A stretch of DNA of 64,000 bases, taken from positions 58,184-122,183 of the forward strand of contig NZ_HE610998.1 in the NCBI RefSeq assembly GCF_000285555.1. The letters are read 5' to 3'. The notes beneath the pieces were generated by a model. That model was not told the origin of the DNA and searched no databases. It saw only the letters and a program-made list of their open reading frames with translations. Below, piece by piece: positions 38,026 through 47,912 of this stretch; the first letter of the stretch is position 1, and every line of letters starts with the position of its first letter. The stretch is from Kurthia massiliensis (GTDB lineage Bacteria > Bacillota > Bacilli > Bacillales_A > Planococcaceae). Made by a program: the position numbers and the translations under genes.

Positions 38026-38766
38026 TTACCAATCTAACGTTTCTAAAAACGCATAAATATCTGTTTGTAATTGTTGCACATCCTGACTAACCGTCATTAA
38101 ATGGCCAGCATGTGGATACATTTTCGTCGCTTTATTCGCTGAATGAAGTGCTTCTGCAAGATGTTCTGCACTCGATTTATAAAGCGGACGATCTTCCCCG
38201 CCATATAGTAACCGACTCGGCATTTTCACTTGTGGGGCTTTTGCGTGCACATCTTGAATCAGTGTCACTAATTCTGCAAGCAATGGCTCCGCTTGTTGTT
38301 GCCAGTCACGTTGTTGCGCCACGATTTCTTCATCTGAAGCGCCCAGTAATTTGTATGTACGTTCGACGTAGTGCGCAAAACGAAGCGCCAAAAATTGCGC
38401 CGCTTCTTCATTCGGTACAGACATCGTCACGATACCGAGTACGTCTTGTTCTTCCGCTAATTTAAGCGTAAACAGGCCCCCTAGTGATAACCCAATGACA
38501 GCGATTTTCGTATAGCCCATCGCTTGTAAATGATGGAAAGCCGATTTTGCATCTTCCCACCAGTCACGCACCGTATATTGTAAAAATACTTCCGGTGTCT
38601 CGCCATGACCACGATACAATGGCGCATAGCACGTATACCCTTGCTTATGTAAAAATTTTGCGAGGCGCTTCATATCACTCGTCGTACTCGTAAATGAATG
38701 CAGTAATAAAACAGCGCGCTCGTCCCCTTCGTAAAAGAACAGTTTCGGTGTAATTAATTTAATCAT
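38026..38766 (-). CDS. Carboxylesterase/monoacylglycerol-lipase-type alpha/beta hydrolase
   Basis: A 246-aa cytosolic hydrolase like Est30/YvaK carboxylesterases. The oxyanion region is LLLHSFTSTTSDM, the nucleophile elbow GLSLGG holds Ser94, and Asp192 in LLYGGEDRPLY and His222 in YPHAGHLMT complete the triad. YRGHGETPEVFLQYTVRDWW is a typical cap-region stretch. It hydrolyses short-chain esters; the physiological substrate is not known. It stands alone, with a terminator behind. Confidence 0.88.
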   Translation of the reverse strand: MIKLITPKLFFYEGDERAVLLLHSFTSTTSDMKRLAKFLHKQGYTCYAPLYRGHGETPEVFLQYTVRDWWEDAKSAFHHLQAMGYTKIAVIGLSLGGLFTLKLAEEQDVLGIVTMSVPNEEAAQFLALRFAHYVERTYKLLGASDEEIVAQQRDWQQQAEPLLAELVTLIQDVHAKAPQVKMPSRLLYGGEDRPLYKSSAEHLAEALHSANKATKMYPHAGHLMTVSQDVQQLQTDIYAFLETLDW

Positions 38767-38831
38767 GTTGCTCCCCTATCTCTCACCTTTTAAAAGATTG
38801 TATCGAAAAAAGACCGCGTTGACTACAAAAA

Positions 38832-38868
38832 AAATAAGCGGAATCGCACGAGGCGACGTCGCTTATTT
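38832..38868 (-). terminator. Terminator overlapping the deacetylase stop codon
   Basis: AAATAAGCG / CGCTTATTT outer stem with an inner GC-rich part and T8 on the minus strand. The 5' arm includes the TAA stop codon. Confidence 0.8.
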
Positions 38869-39972
38869 CGTTAAAGATAGTCCTTCTGCTGTAGATACGG
38901 GTAATATTTGTTGTTTTTGTTTAGATTGAATGTATTCCATCGTTTGCTGTAGCAATAACGGCGTTGAATCATAGCGTTCTTTCGCATCATCATCGACAAT
39001 CGTACGGTCAACATCTGGATAAATATCGTGCCACATAATAATGAGCCATGCACGGTCTTCAATCGCACCGTCCACCCATTTTTTAATATGGTCAAACGTT
39101 GTCGTATTCGTTACCGCAACCGATTGTAACCAATGGGCATCGTATTGCTGTACATCATTATAATCATGATTTAATACACGTACACCGTCAAAATAGTCTT
39201 TCGCAATGCCACGCACACGGTCATCGTATGCAGAAAATGGAATAGCAAGCGTTGTCGATTCAATATCAATAGCCGCAAGCGCTTCTTTACTTTGTTCGAA
39301 TTCAGCGCGAATGTCATCATCTGATAAGGACGGTAAAAAGACATGATGTTGCGTATGTGACGCAATTTCCATACCGAGTTGATCTGCTGTCCATACAGCG
39401 CTCGGTCTCATATACGTATCATTCGGTTCATCATACAAATACTGTCCGATAATATTGTACGTCCCTGGAAATTCGTAATATTGGTGAAGCGGTAAAGAAT
39501 AATCCATCCAATTCGCATAGCCATCATCGTATGAAAACGTCACGAGTGCTTGCCCTTGATAATCATCTCGATCAACGGCTGGAATGTTTGCTGACGTTTC
39601 ATCAATTGGTTGTTGTAACGTCACCGTTGTCGTTTGTCGTTCATTAACGACTGATGTTCCATCAACTGTTTTCACGTCCGGCGTAATCGATAATGTGTAA
39701 GTCCAAAAGTTAATGAACGGTTTCACCGGTTGAATCGCAAGTGTATGACCATCGACTGTTGTATTTATTGCCACCTCTCTTCCAGAGGAATCTGTCAGTT
39801 GAATCGTCTCTCCATTTACCGTTGCGCGATCAATCGACGCATCAACTTCGTAGTAAAACGTATGTTGTTCATCATCAATCATTGTTTCTTCGGCCGCATT
39901 GGCTTGCCACGACGGTCTCGTCATAAGTATAAACATGACGACACAGCCTAGTAAGTACGTATAGCGCATCAT
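38863..39972 (-). CDS. Secreted polysaccharide deacetylase (NodB) family protein
   Basis: A 369-aa exported protein. Signal peptide to about NANA (residue 27), then an Ig-like segment (about 38-125; YTLSITPDVKTVDG resembles Big_5-type domains), then a NodB domain from ~140. VTFSYDDGY supplies Asp149 and Asp150; SHTQHH supplies metal ligands His206 and His210. The motif normally reads TFDDGP, so the Tyr insertion is mildly atypical. YPDVDRTIVDDDAKERYD near the end is also characteristic. Such enzymes trim acetyl groups from peptidoglycan or exopolysaccharide. Upstream lies another exported protein gene in the same direction. Confidence 0.82.
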   Translation of the reverse strand: MMRYTYLLGCVVMFILMTRPSWQANAAEETMIDDEQHTFYYEVDASIDRATVNGETIQLTDSSGREVAINTTVDGHTLAIQPVKPFINFWTYTLSITPDVKTVDGTSVVNERQTTTVTLQQPIDETSANIPAVDRDDYQGQALVTFSYDDGYANWMDYSLPLHQYYEFPGTYNIIGQYLYDEPNDTYMRPSAVWTADQLGMEIASHTQHHVFLPSLSDDDIRAEFEQSKEALAAIDIESTTLAIPFSAYDDRVRGIAKDYFDGVRVLNHDYNDVQQYDAHWLQSVAVTNTTTFDHIKKWVDGAIEDRAWLIIMWHDIYPDVDRTIVDDDAKERYDSTPLLLQQTMEYIQSKQKQQILPVSTAEGLSLTK

Positions 39973-40118
39973 TTATTCCCCTTTATATATACGATACTAT
40001 TTACATACCCGAAGCGATCATTTTTTTATCAATTTTATTTTATATAGAACCATATATCTTATGATTTTATCTTTAATCATTTAAATATAGTTTTTAATAT
40101 TCGAGTCTAAAGATATAA

Positions 40119-40145
40119 AAAAGCATATAACAAATTGTTATATGC
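40119..40145 (-). terminator. Terminator after the TIM-barrel lipoprotein gene
   Basis: GCATATAACAA / TTGTTATATGC stem with T-run on the minus strand, right behind the stop codon. Confidence 0.8.
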
Positions 40146-40148
40146 TCA

Positions 40149-41039
40149 TTATTGATCGTATAAGCTACGCCATGAATCTAAAAAATGAATACCGACTGGC
40201 ATATTTGTTTTCGCATGTACTGTTTCAACTTGCTTTTCGAAATTAGCTACTGTTGAATTGGCAAAGCTAACTTGTGGCTCTGTTTCCGATGGATGCGTTT
40301 CAACGGCAATCGTTAGCGTCTTCCCTTTTTTCTTCGCGTAATTACGTTCGTGTGCTGTAATGTCGATAATGTCCTGCGCTTTTTGGCGATAGGCCATAAT
40401 GGCAACTTCATCTGTTACACGGATGACAAAATCAGATACTTTGCCTTGCCCGTAGCGATTTTCATATAATTCTTCATCGTACCAAAACGGAATGTCTGCC
40501 TCTAATCGCATATTGTAGCTGTTTGTCATTTTTCGATATTCTTTCAACACTTCAAAATAATTTTCTAAAATCGGCTGTTTTTTCGTGCTGTAGCTTTTTA
40601 ACGTATACGGTTCGACATCTAAATGCACGCCTGTAAATAACTGCGTTTGTTGTTGCGCTTGCTCAATCCACGCCATCGTCGCGCGTGCTTGTTTACGATT
40701 CGTCGCCCATGTACTTTCGCCCGCTAATGCATAAATGTCGATTCCCTTTTTATTAGCAGCACGAATAAATGGCGCATAGTCCTCGATCGATAGTTCCGTT
40801 TCAATTTGGATATACACTTTTTTCACATGCTGTTTTTTCAAATCTGACAAAATAGACGTATCTAAAGCATACGCATTCCAAATCCACGTTGACTTCGGAA
40901 TGTCTTTCATTTTTTTCATCGCTTTCCCCTCATTCGGTTCATTTACTGCCGTATCTGTATTCGCTGGCTGCTCATTAGCTGCGTCACACCCAAACATCGT
41001 GAGCGCGAGCATGCCGCACATCAGTTTTTTACGTATCAT
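40149..41039 (-). CDS. Exported TIM-barrel-like protein, putative lipoprotein
   Basis: A 296-aa protein with an N-terminal export signal (MIRKKLMCGMLALTMFGC). Cys18 may be lipidated, although the lipobox TMFGC is weak. After a Asn/Glu-rich linker, the mature part reads like a glycosidase-type barrel: STWIWNAYALDTSILSDLKK, KKVYIQIETELS, FTGVHLDVEPYTL (a typical D-x-E barrel strand), MRLEADIPFWYDE and EVAIMAYRQKAQDI. I infer a carbohydrate-active or wall-associated enzyme. The deacetylase gene downstream points the same way, but a terminator separates them. Confidence 0.65.
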   Translation of the reverse strand: MIRKKLMCGMLALTMFGCDAANEQPANTDTAVNEPNEGKAMKKMKDIPKSTWIWNAYALDTSILSDLKKQHVKKVYIQIETELSIEDYAPFIRAANKKGIDIYALAGESTWATNRKQARATMAWIEQAQQQTQLFTGVHLDVEPYTLKSYSTKKQPILENYFEVLKEYRKMTNSYNMRLEADIPFWYDEELYENRYGQGKVSDFVIRVTDEVAIMAYRQKAQDIIDITAHERNYAKKKGKTLTIAVETHPSETEPQVSFANSTVANFEKQVETVHAKTNMPVGIHFLDSWRSLYDQ

Positions 41040-41304
41040 TTTTAAATGTCCCTCCTTTGTCGTAGCATTTCGTCATTACTTTACAGCGAAATTTGATGTT
41101 ACCGCTAAATATTTTTATTGTAGCGGAAAAATATTCATTATACATAGTTTTTATGACAATATTTCAAAACAAAAACTTTATACGGATAAATCGAAAAAAA
41201 TACCTGTGTAAAAAGTCTCATTTTATTCATTTTATGTTTTTAAATTACTGTAATTCCTTTATATTACAATAGTAAACAAATACTACACAAAGGTGGACAA
41301 AAAC

Positions 41305-43287
41305 ATGAAACACGTACGCAAAAATAGTGTCATTGCAATGACTGCAGCACTAAGCCTGAGCTTAATTGCACCAACTGTTGCTGATGCAAAAACGACGACA
41401 GCAAATGTAGATTTGCGCATTATGGAAACGACAGACGTTCATACGAATTTAATGAACTATGACTACTACAAAAATGCCGCTTCTGATAGCGTCGGTCTTG
41501 TGAAAACAGCAACGCTCGTACATGAAGCCCGCAAAGAAAACAAAAACAATATTTTAGTAGACAACGGGGATACGATTCAAGGTACACCACTTGGTACATT
41601 TAAAGCGAAAGTGCAACGCGTGAAAAAAGGGGAAGTTCATCCGTCAATTGCGGCGATGAACGCAATGCGTTATGATGTCGCAACATATGGTAACCACGAA
41701 TTCAACTACGGTCTTGGCTATTTAAAAGAAGTGTATAACGATGCAAACTTCAAACGTGTTAATGCAAACGTTTACGTCGATGACCACGATCAAAATGATA
41801 AAAACGATAAACATAAATTTACACCATATACAATTATGAAGAAAAAAGTGAAAGATGCGAAAGGCAAATCACATACGATTAAAGTCGGTTATATCGGTTT
41901 TGTCGCACCACAAATTATGAACTGGGACGCTGCAAACTTAACAGGCAAAGTGAAAACGAAAGATATCGTTGAAACAGCGAAAAAATACGTGCCTGAAATG
42001 AAGAAAAAAGGTGCGGATGTTGTCATCGCAATGGCACACTCTGGCTTCAACAGCGATGTTACAAATAATGAAGACGTTATTTATGCATTAACAAAAGTGA
42101 AAGATATCGATGCTGTAACGTTCTCACATACCCACCAAGTGTTCCCAACGAAAGATGTTGCTTCATTAAGCAGCTCATTTAAAGACAAAGATGGCAACTT
42201 ACTACCTGGCATCAACCTTGAAAAAGGGACAATTAACGGCGTTGCAGCAGTACAAGCTGGTTACGGTGGCGCGCAACTTGGCGTCATCGACTTAAGTTTA
42301 AAACAAACGAAAACGAACAAGTGGAAAGTCGTATCTGCTACATCACATACACGAGATGCGAAAGACAAACGCGCCGCGAAAACAGTGACAGCTGCTGTGA
42401 AAAAAGCGCATGAAGGGACTATCGAATACGTCAACACACCAATCGGTACGACAACAGATGCGATTCATAGCTTCTTCGCAGTCGTGAAAGATGATCCATC
42501 GATTCAAGTCGTGACGAATGCACAAAAATGGTACGTTGAAAAAGTCGTTGCGAACGATGAGACATTAAACAAATTACCAATTTTATCAGCAGGTGCACCG
42601 TTTAAAGCGGGCCGTAACGGTGCTGAAGAATTTACGGAAATTTTACAAGGTGGCTTAACAATTCGTAGCGCTGCCGACCTTTACTTATACGATAATACGT
42701 TAAAAGCCGTACAAGTAAGCGGTGCGACGGTGAAAGAATGGTTAGAGCGTTCAGCAGGTCAATTCAACCAAATTGATCCAACGAAAACAGAAGAACAAGC
42801 GCTTATCAATCCAGATTTCCGTCCATACAACTACGATGTGATCGATGGCGTGACATACGAAATTGATGTCACTCAACCGTCTAAATATGACGTAGATGGC
42901 ATGTTAATCAACCCATCCGCAAACCGTGTGAAAAACTTAATGTATAACGGTCAACCAATTGATGAAACACAACAATTTATCGTCGTGACAAACAACTACC
43001 GTGCAACAGGTGGCGGTAATTTCCCTGGCCTGAAAAATAGCCCAGTCGTTGTCGATAGTCAAGATGAAAACCGCCAAGTATTAATGGACTACATTACAGA
43101 ACAAAAAGAAATCGTCCCAACAGCAGATAACAACTGGTCACTTGCGAAAATCGACGGTAAACCGAAAGTTACATTTACATCTTCTCCAAAAGGTGAACAT
43201 TATTTAACAACTGATAGCCCATATCAATATACAGGTAAAAAAGATGAGCGCGGCTTCGGTATTTTCACAATCGATTTATCAAAATAA
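41305..43287 (+). CDS. Secreted 2',3'-cyclic-nucleotide phosphodiesterase / 5'-nucleotidase family protein
   Basis: A 660-aa exported metallophosphoesterase. Signal peptide to about VADA (residue 28). The metallophosphatase domain carries RIMETTDVHTNL, LVDNGDTIQGT, TYGNHEFNYG, IAMAHSGFNSD and TFSHTHQVFP, the full set of metal ligands. The C-terminal 5_nucleotid_C domain includes AGAPFKAGRNG and IEDxYx-like YLYDNTLKAVQVSG and NYRATGGGNFPG. The arrangement fits CpdB/YfkN-type enzymes that scavenge phosphate and nucleosides. Unlike many Gram-positive relatives it has no LPXTG tail. AAAGGTGG precedes the ATG. The 265 bp upstream hold no clear operator that I can see. Confidence 0.9.
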   Translation: MKHVRKNSVIAMTAALSLSLIAPTVADAKTTTANVDLRIMETTDVHTNLMNYDYYKNAASDSVGLVKTATLVHEARKENKNNILVDNGDTIQGTPLGTFKAKVQRVKKGEVHPSIAAMNAMRYDVATYGNHEFNYGLGYLKEVYNDANFKRVNANVYVDDHDQNDKNDKHKFTPYTIMKKKVKDAKGKSHTIKVGYIGFVAPQIMNWDAANLTGKVKTKDIVETAKKYVPEMKKKGADVVIAMAHSGFNSDVTNNEDVIYALTKVKDIDAVTFSHTHQVFPTKDVASLSSSFKDKDGNLLPGINLEKGTINGVAAVQAGYGGAQLGVIDLSLKQTKTNKWKVVSATSHTRDAKDKRAAKTVTAAVKKAHEGTIEYVNTPIGTTTDAIHSFFAVVKDDPSIQVVTNAQKWYVEKVVANDETLNKLPILSAGAPFKAGRNGAEEFTEILQGGLTIRSAADLYLYDNTLKAVQVSGATVKEWLERSAGQFNQIDPTKTEEQALINPDFRPYNYDVIDGVTYEIDVTQPSKYDVDGMLINPSANRVKNLMYNGQPIDETQQFIVVTNNYRATGGGNFPGLKNSPVVVDSQDENRQVLMDYITEQKEIVPTADNNWSLAKIDGKPKVTFTSSPKGEHYLTTDSPYQYTGKKDERGFGIFTIDLSK

Positions 43288-43295
43288 TACACACA

Positions 43296-43331
43296 AAAAA
43301 GCTTCGTTGCCAAGGCAGCGAAGCTTTTTCA
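43296..43331. terminator. Bidirectional terminator
   Basis: AAAAAGCTTCG / CGAAGCTTTTT stem, T-runs both sides, between the convergent nucleotidase and membrane-protein genes. Confidence 0.9.
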
Positions 43332-43332
43332 T

Positions 43333-43707
43333 TTACCCAATTTTGTCGATAATTAAAAAGAAGACGAGCATATAAACGAGTGTCACACCGTAAATAATAT
43401 ATTGTTTCAATTGTCGACGATAACGATATTCGAAAAACATGCGTGAGCCGACGAAGAAAATTAAAAATCCATAAATCGACCACGGACGCGTATTTTGAAT
43501 GATGAACATTTCAATCATTAAGACGATTAAAAATACGATATATAACATGCGCTCTAACTGCTTTTGCCAAATGTTCACATGTACGTATTTCCCCGCTGGT
43601 TGTCGCGGAATATTATATTTTTTCGTCACAAATTTTGTGATGACAACCATGATGAGCACTGCTAATATAAAAAACAAAATCCAAGCCATTAAATCCATCT
43701 GTCCCAT
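43333..43707 (-). CDS. Small membrane protein, DUF4181-like
   Basis: A 124-aa protein with four membrane segments (about 7-24, 50-67, 72-90 and 104-120). The loop KKYNIPRQPAGKYVHVNIWQKQLERM resembles DUF4181 proteins of Bacillales. AAGGAGC precedes the ATG. A second protein of similar layout lies at 44813-45181. Function unknown. The assignment to DUF4181 is from the overall pattern only. Confidence 0.6.
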   Translation of the reverse strand: MGQMDLMAWILFFILAVLIMVVITKFVTKKYNIPRQPAGKYVHVNIWQKQLERMLYIVFLIVLMIEMFIIQNTRPWSIYGFLIFFVGSRMFFEYRYRRQLKQYIIYGVTLVYMLVFFLIIDKIG

Positions 43708-43773
43708 TGTGCTCCTTTACATTTATCTATATACTAAAAATATTTACAACAACTTTATAAGGGGGGCGTTTCT

Positions 43774-44739
43774 TTGATCATACCATCGAAACTACAACAA
43801 GGTGACGAAATTCGCGTCATCGCACCGAGCACGAGCGCAGCCATTTTAGGGGAACATGGCATCGCACAAGCAAAAGCGCGATTAGAAGAACTCGGTTTTA
43901 TCGTCACCTTTGGCAAACACATCTACGAGTCTGACCTCCATGATACTTCATCTGTTGAGCATCGTGTTGAAGATATCCATGAGGCCTTTCAAGATCCGAA
44001 GGTCAAAGCAATTTTAACCGTAATTGGTGGCTACAATAGCAATGAGCTACTACCTCATTTAGACTATCATCTGATCAAACAAAACCCAAAAATTGTGTGT
44101 GGCTATAGTGATATTACCGCACTTACAACAGCGATTACAACTAAAACCGGTTTGATCACATATGTAGGTCCACATTTCTCGACGTTCCAAATTCAAAAAG
44201 GTCGAAACTATCATGAGCAAAATTTTCTGAAATGTCTGACTTCTGAACAATATATTGTGAAACCGTCTTCTTATTGGAGTGATGACGAATGGTTTATCGA
44301 CCAAGAAACACGTCGCTTCGAACAAACGAAATGGAAAGTCTTTACTGCAGGAGAAGCATGTGGTCAAGTGTTTGGTGGCAACTTATGTACGCTAAACTTA
44401 TTACAAGGCACACCTTTCATGCCTACTGGTTTTGATGGAAAAGTGTTGTTCGTAGAAGATGATGCTTCAACATCTCCAAAAGAATTCACGCGTAATCTCG
44501 TATCCTTACTTCAAAGCGTTCACGAAGTAAAAGCGCTCATCATTGGCCGCTTCCAACGCGAGGCCCAAATGTCCGAAGAATCACTTCTTTATATTCTTAA
44601 TAAAATACCGCTTCTTCAAACAATTCCGGTCATGTACGACGTCGATTTCGGTCATACGCAATCAATGTTTACATTGCCGATTGGTGGTACGGTCAAAGTA
44701 TGTACCGATGAACCGTCAATTCAATTTTGGCGTTTTTAG
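43774..44739 (+). CDS. S66-family LD-carboxypeptidase (MccF/LdcA type)
   Basis: A 321-aa cytosolic serine peptidase. Ser112 in CGYSDITALTTAI, Glu228 in VLFVEDDAST and His294 in DFGHTQSMFTLPIGG form the S66 triad. IRVIAPSTSAAIL opens the fold, and GGNLCTLNLLQGTPF marks the linker to the C-terminal lobe. The MccF branch also cleaves microcin C-like conjugates; LdcA cleaves L,D-bonds in recycled muropeptides. Start is TTG at 43774, behind a six-G ribosome site and with no nearby ATG. It lies between two small membrane-protein genes. Confidence 0.9.
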   Translation: MIIPSKLQQGDEIRVIAPSTSAAILGEHGIAQAKARLEELGFIVTFGKHIYESDLHDTSSVEHRVEDIHEAFQDPKVKAILTVIGGYNSNELLPHLDYHLIKQNPKIVCGYSDITALTTAITTKTGLITYVGPHFSTFQIQKGRNYHEQNFLKCLTSEQYIVKPSSYWSDDEWFIDQETRRFEQTKWKVFTAGEACGQVFGGNLCTLNLLQGTPFMPTGFDGKVLFVEDDASTSPKEFTRNLVSLLQSVHEVKALIIGRFQREAQMSEESLLYILNKIPLLQTIPVMYDVDFGHTQSMFTLPIGGTVKVCTDEPSIQFWRF

Positions 44740-44812
44740 TCGTACCTACCCTGTTTTGTGGACGACTGAAATCTTTCTCGACTATAATATATAGTAGAAA
44801 GAGGAGGTCCTT

Positions 44813-45181
44813 ATGAACTTTTTATTCACCATTCTGATTTTATGGATTACATCCTATATTTTAGAAATTGCTGTGCGTAAACAATTCCGTGTACCAAAAA
44901 CGGTTTTATCCATTGCGCCTGTCAACAACGTACATAGAATCGGTAAGAACATTTTACTCGTAGCACTCATCATTTTAGTGATCGTCAGCTTCACGACGAG
45001 CTACCACGTATTATGGTTATTTTTAGCCGTTATTTTTATTCAGTACATTTTCGACATTATTATGCAATTCAAATATATTCGCCAAGCACGCGAGCACGTT
45101 GTCAATATTTTTTTCCTCGTTTTCTACGGCTTAGCAGCGATCGTCATTTTGTACTTTAATCCAGCAATCTTATCGTTCTAA
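44813..45181 (+). CDS. Small membrane protein, DUF4181-like
   Basis: A 122-aa protein with four hydrophobic spans (about 2-18, 46-62, 66-82, 101-119). Its layout matches the protein at 43333: short basic loop after span 1 (RKQFRVPKTVL), then VHRIGKNILLV. GAGGAGG lies before the ATG and TATAAT at 44783-44788 could be its -10 box. A terminator follows. Function unknown. Confidence 0.6.
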   Translation: MNFLFTILILWITSYILEIAVRKQFRVPKTVLSIAPVNNVHRIGKNILLVALIILVIVSFTTSYHVLWLFLAVIFIQYIFDIIMQFKYIRQAREHVVNIFFLVFYGLAAIVILYFNPAILSF

Positions 45182-45185
45182 CGCA

Positions 45186-45224
45186 AAAAAGCGTCCGACA
45201 TTTTATGTCAGGACGCTTTTTTTA
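45186..45224. terminator. Bidirectional terminator
   Basis: AAAAAGCGTCC / GGACGCTTTTTT outer stem extended by GACAT / ATGTC, between convergent genes. Confidence 0.92.
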
Positions 45225-45231
45225 ATACATG

Positions 45232-47148
45232 TTATTTTTTACGACGACCAAACAGAAGTGCAGCTGCACCTGCTAGTAAAGCACCTAAGCCAATACCTAC
45301 AGTCGTTGCCGTATGTTCACCTGTTTGTGGTAATCCTACGTTTGTTGATGTTTCTGTTGTTGGTGTTGTATTTTCTACTGCTGTCATTGTTGACGTTGTT
45401 GCTGGTGTCGCCACAGTCGCCGGTACTGTTTTCGGTGTCCATACAACCGTTTCTGTTTTTTCTGTCACCGTCGTGTTATCTGCAGTTGTTGCTGGTGTTT
45501 TTTCAATCGTTGTGACAGCTTCCTCTGTTTCTACTGCTGGTGTTTCAGGTGACGAATCTACTACCGGTTGATGTTCTTGCGGTGTTTCTACAGGTTTGTC
45601 TACTTCTGGATGAACCGGTACTTCTTCCGTCGGCTGTTCTGATGTTTCTGGATCTGGTGTTACTTCTGGGTCTAGCTCTGGGTCCGGTGTCACTTCTTCT
45701 GTTGGTTGTTCAGATATTGGGTTTTTACCTTGAAAATCCCAACGGTGTGTTTCTCCTGCACCTAAAAATTTATCAACGATAATGAAACCATCAATATTTG
45801 AATTCCCTGATAACGTTGCATCTGTCGCTAAAATCGTTCCTTGCCATTCGCGATTTAAATGGATTAAGCCACCAAAGCTTTCAAAGTTCCATAAAATCGT
45901 TGAGTCTGTAAAGTTTTCTGTTTCTTGGTTCGTACGTGTTGAACCGTCTGCATATTTTAAAACGATTTTTTTCTGAACATCTAATTTTTGTTGTTCGGTG
46001 CCAGATTTTACGTTCACAATAACAGGCACACCTTCAGGGATTCCCGCAATAATTAAGTCTCCAGATTGGTCTGTTAAATCTTTCGCATCTAAATTTAATA
46101 CAATTTTGCCATCTTGTTGTTCATATGTTGATAAATCTAATGTGTAGTCAAAACCTTGACGTGATAAGACAGCAGCTTCTGTTTTACCATTTGAAAGACT
46201 TTGAGATACTGCACATAACTGTGAAAATTCTTTTTCAAAATCGATATATGTTGTGCCATCTTGATCTTGTGCAATTTGTTTGAAGTGATCCATTTTTTGA
46301 CCATCCAACACATATGCACTATCATGGTCAGTCGTTGTAACAGCAATATCTTTACCGACAACTAATAATGTATCTCGTTCTGCGACACCTGATGAACTTT
46401 GAATTTTCACGTTTGGTGCGACAGATTGAATATATGAAATGTCACCGATTTTATTTTTATAATCATTGTCTGATTTAATATTCGTACCGAAATTCGCATT
46501 GCCACCTGTTAATATTTTTGTCGCTACGTTCCCATCTGTATGCGTTTTTAAATTTGCTTCATTGGCGAAAATATGGAAATTTTGCGCAATACCTAACATG
46601 TTTTCGTCTGGATCTGTGTGTACTTTTTGTTTAATATCTTCTTTCACATCACCACTTGCGACAACTGGTGTCTGCACTTTATTCGTTGCTTGTGTTGCTT
46701 CTTTTTTAGGTGTTTCTGCCTCTACTTGCACACGTTCTACTTGTTGAGGTGCCTCCGTTTTCGTCGTTTCTGTCGGTGCAACAGTTGTTTTTTCAACCGC
46801 TTCCTCAACCGGTTTTGTTGTTTCTGTTTGTACTTCTGCTTCAACTGCAGCTGGTGCTGCTGTTTTTTCTGTTGGCACATCTGTTTTTTCAGGCACGGTG
46901 TCCGTTGTTGGTACTTGTACTTTTGTAGATTCGGTTACTTCAGCTGGTGCTTCTGTTTCCGTTTGTACTTCTGTTGTTTCAGTAGTATGAGGTGTCTCTG
47001 TTTATAAAGACGCTGTTGTTTGTTGTTCGTTTACTTGCGGTGCTTCAATTTCTTCCGCAAAAGCATTCATATTCATATTCGCTGTCATTGCTGTTAAAAC
47101 GATTGCCGCTACTGATGCGCGATAAAGTGGTTTTTTCATTTTCTTCAT
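45232..47148 (-). pseudogene. LPXTG surface protein with choice-of-anchor A domain, interrupted by an in-frame TAA
   Basis: Read from ATG at 47148, the frame spans 638 codons. It has a signal peptide MKKMKKPLYRASVAAIVLTA... to about NAFA (31), then a TAA at 47002-47004 (codon 49, after TTASL). The frame then continues, unshifted, through a Thr/Glu/Pro-rich region and a choice-of-anchor A-type domain from about residue 160 (GIAQNFHIFANEANLK ... LGAGETHRWDF). A repeated TPDPE/EQPTEEV stalk and the sortase signal LPQTG (606-610), a hydrophobic stretch and RRKK complete the protein. A GTG further on could restart translation but would lack the signal peptide. So it is unlikely to reach the surface unless the stop is read through. 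Otherwise intact, so the lesion looks recent. Confidence 0.85.
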
Positions 47149-47381
47149 ATCCTTTTCAATTGTTTTTATCTATATCATGTCTCGAAAGTATTTATAAGTT
47201 AGTACTTACTATTCTAGACAAAAAACAACTTATGTCATTATAAAAATAGGTATATTTGATAAATGAATCGTTATTCTAAAAAATAATTAAAAATTATATA
47301 GATATAAAACATTTATTAATTATACTAAATTTTACAAATAAGTGCGCTTTAAGCTAATTTTTTTCTTTATTTAAAATACAT

Positions 47382-47416
47382 AAAAAAAGCGACGCCCCGA
47401 AGAGCGTTGCTTTTTT
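47382..47416 (-). terminator. Terminator after the 135-aa hypothetical gene
   Basis: AAAAGC-ACGC / GCGT-GCTTTT stem followed by T7 on the minus strand. Confidence 0.82.
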
Positions 47417-47823
47417 TAACAAACATGTTGCTGTAAAGCATACCATGTTGTCTCATATAAAGCGTGGAATTCAATCGCCCGTTCCATTTCAGGTGGCGTT
47501 AAAATTGGTTCCCAGCCTGTTTTCACATCATACTTCAACATATCATGGCCAAAACTATCTTGTAATTTCATCGTTTGTAACGTACGGTTTTTCATCATAG
47601 GCAATTCCATGATATGTGCAATCGCACCTTTCCGATCTGGTGCAATGACAGACAAATAACTACGTTTTAACGCTTCGTAACGCGCAGTGGCATAAACACC
47701 ATCGTGAAAATCTTGCGTTGCAATATTCGTAATCGCTTGATGGTATGCTTCTTCACTCATTTCTGCTTCTGTGCGTGTAATAATTTGTGCTGTGTATAAC
47801 TCAAACATTTGTTGTTTGCTCAT
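47416..47823 (-). CDS. Hypothetical cytoplasmic protein, 135 aa
   Basis: A soluble, mostly helical protein with no family I recognise. SKQQMFELYTAQIITRTEAEMSEEAYHQAI opens with two likely helices; VIAPDRKGAIAHIMELPMM and LTPPEMERAIEFHALYETTW follow. ACGGAGTG lies before the chosen ATG at 47823. It has its own terminator and lies between the broken surface protein and the DUF2227 gene, with no evident link to either. Confidence 0.65.
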   Translation of the reverse strand: MSKQQMFELYTAQIITRTEAEMSEEAYHQAITNIATQDFHDGVYATARYEALKRSYLSVIAPDRKGAIAHIMELPMMKNRTLQTMKLQDSFGHDMLKYDVKTGWEPILTPPEMERAIEFHALYETTWYALQQHVC

Positions 47824-47912
47824 TGCACTCACTCCGTTCTTCAATGAATCATTAAGTGTTTTTCATTTATTATGTTTCTATATACTTTTCGTTCGATGAT
47901 CATTCAATGTTA

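Noticed and set aside
657..47004. Stop codon reassignment (TAA read as an amino acid) as an explanation for the two in-frame TAA codons
   Set aside because: Many intact genes here (sstT, pcp, both GH25 genes, rpoN) end in TAA at the expected position, so TAA is a normal stop.
46618..47007. Long plus-strand open frame opposite the surface protein gene
   Set aside because: It mirrors the Thr/Glu-rich minus-strand coding region, yields a Cys/Phe-rich implausible protein and has no ribosome site.
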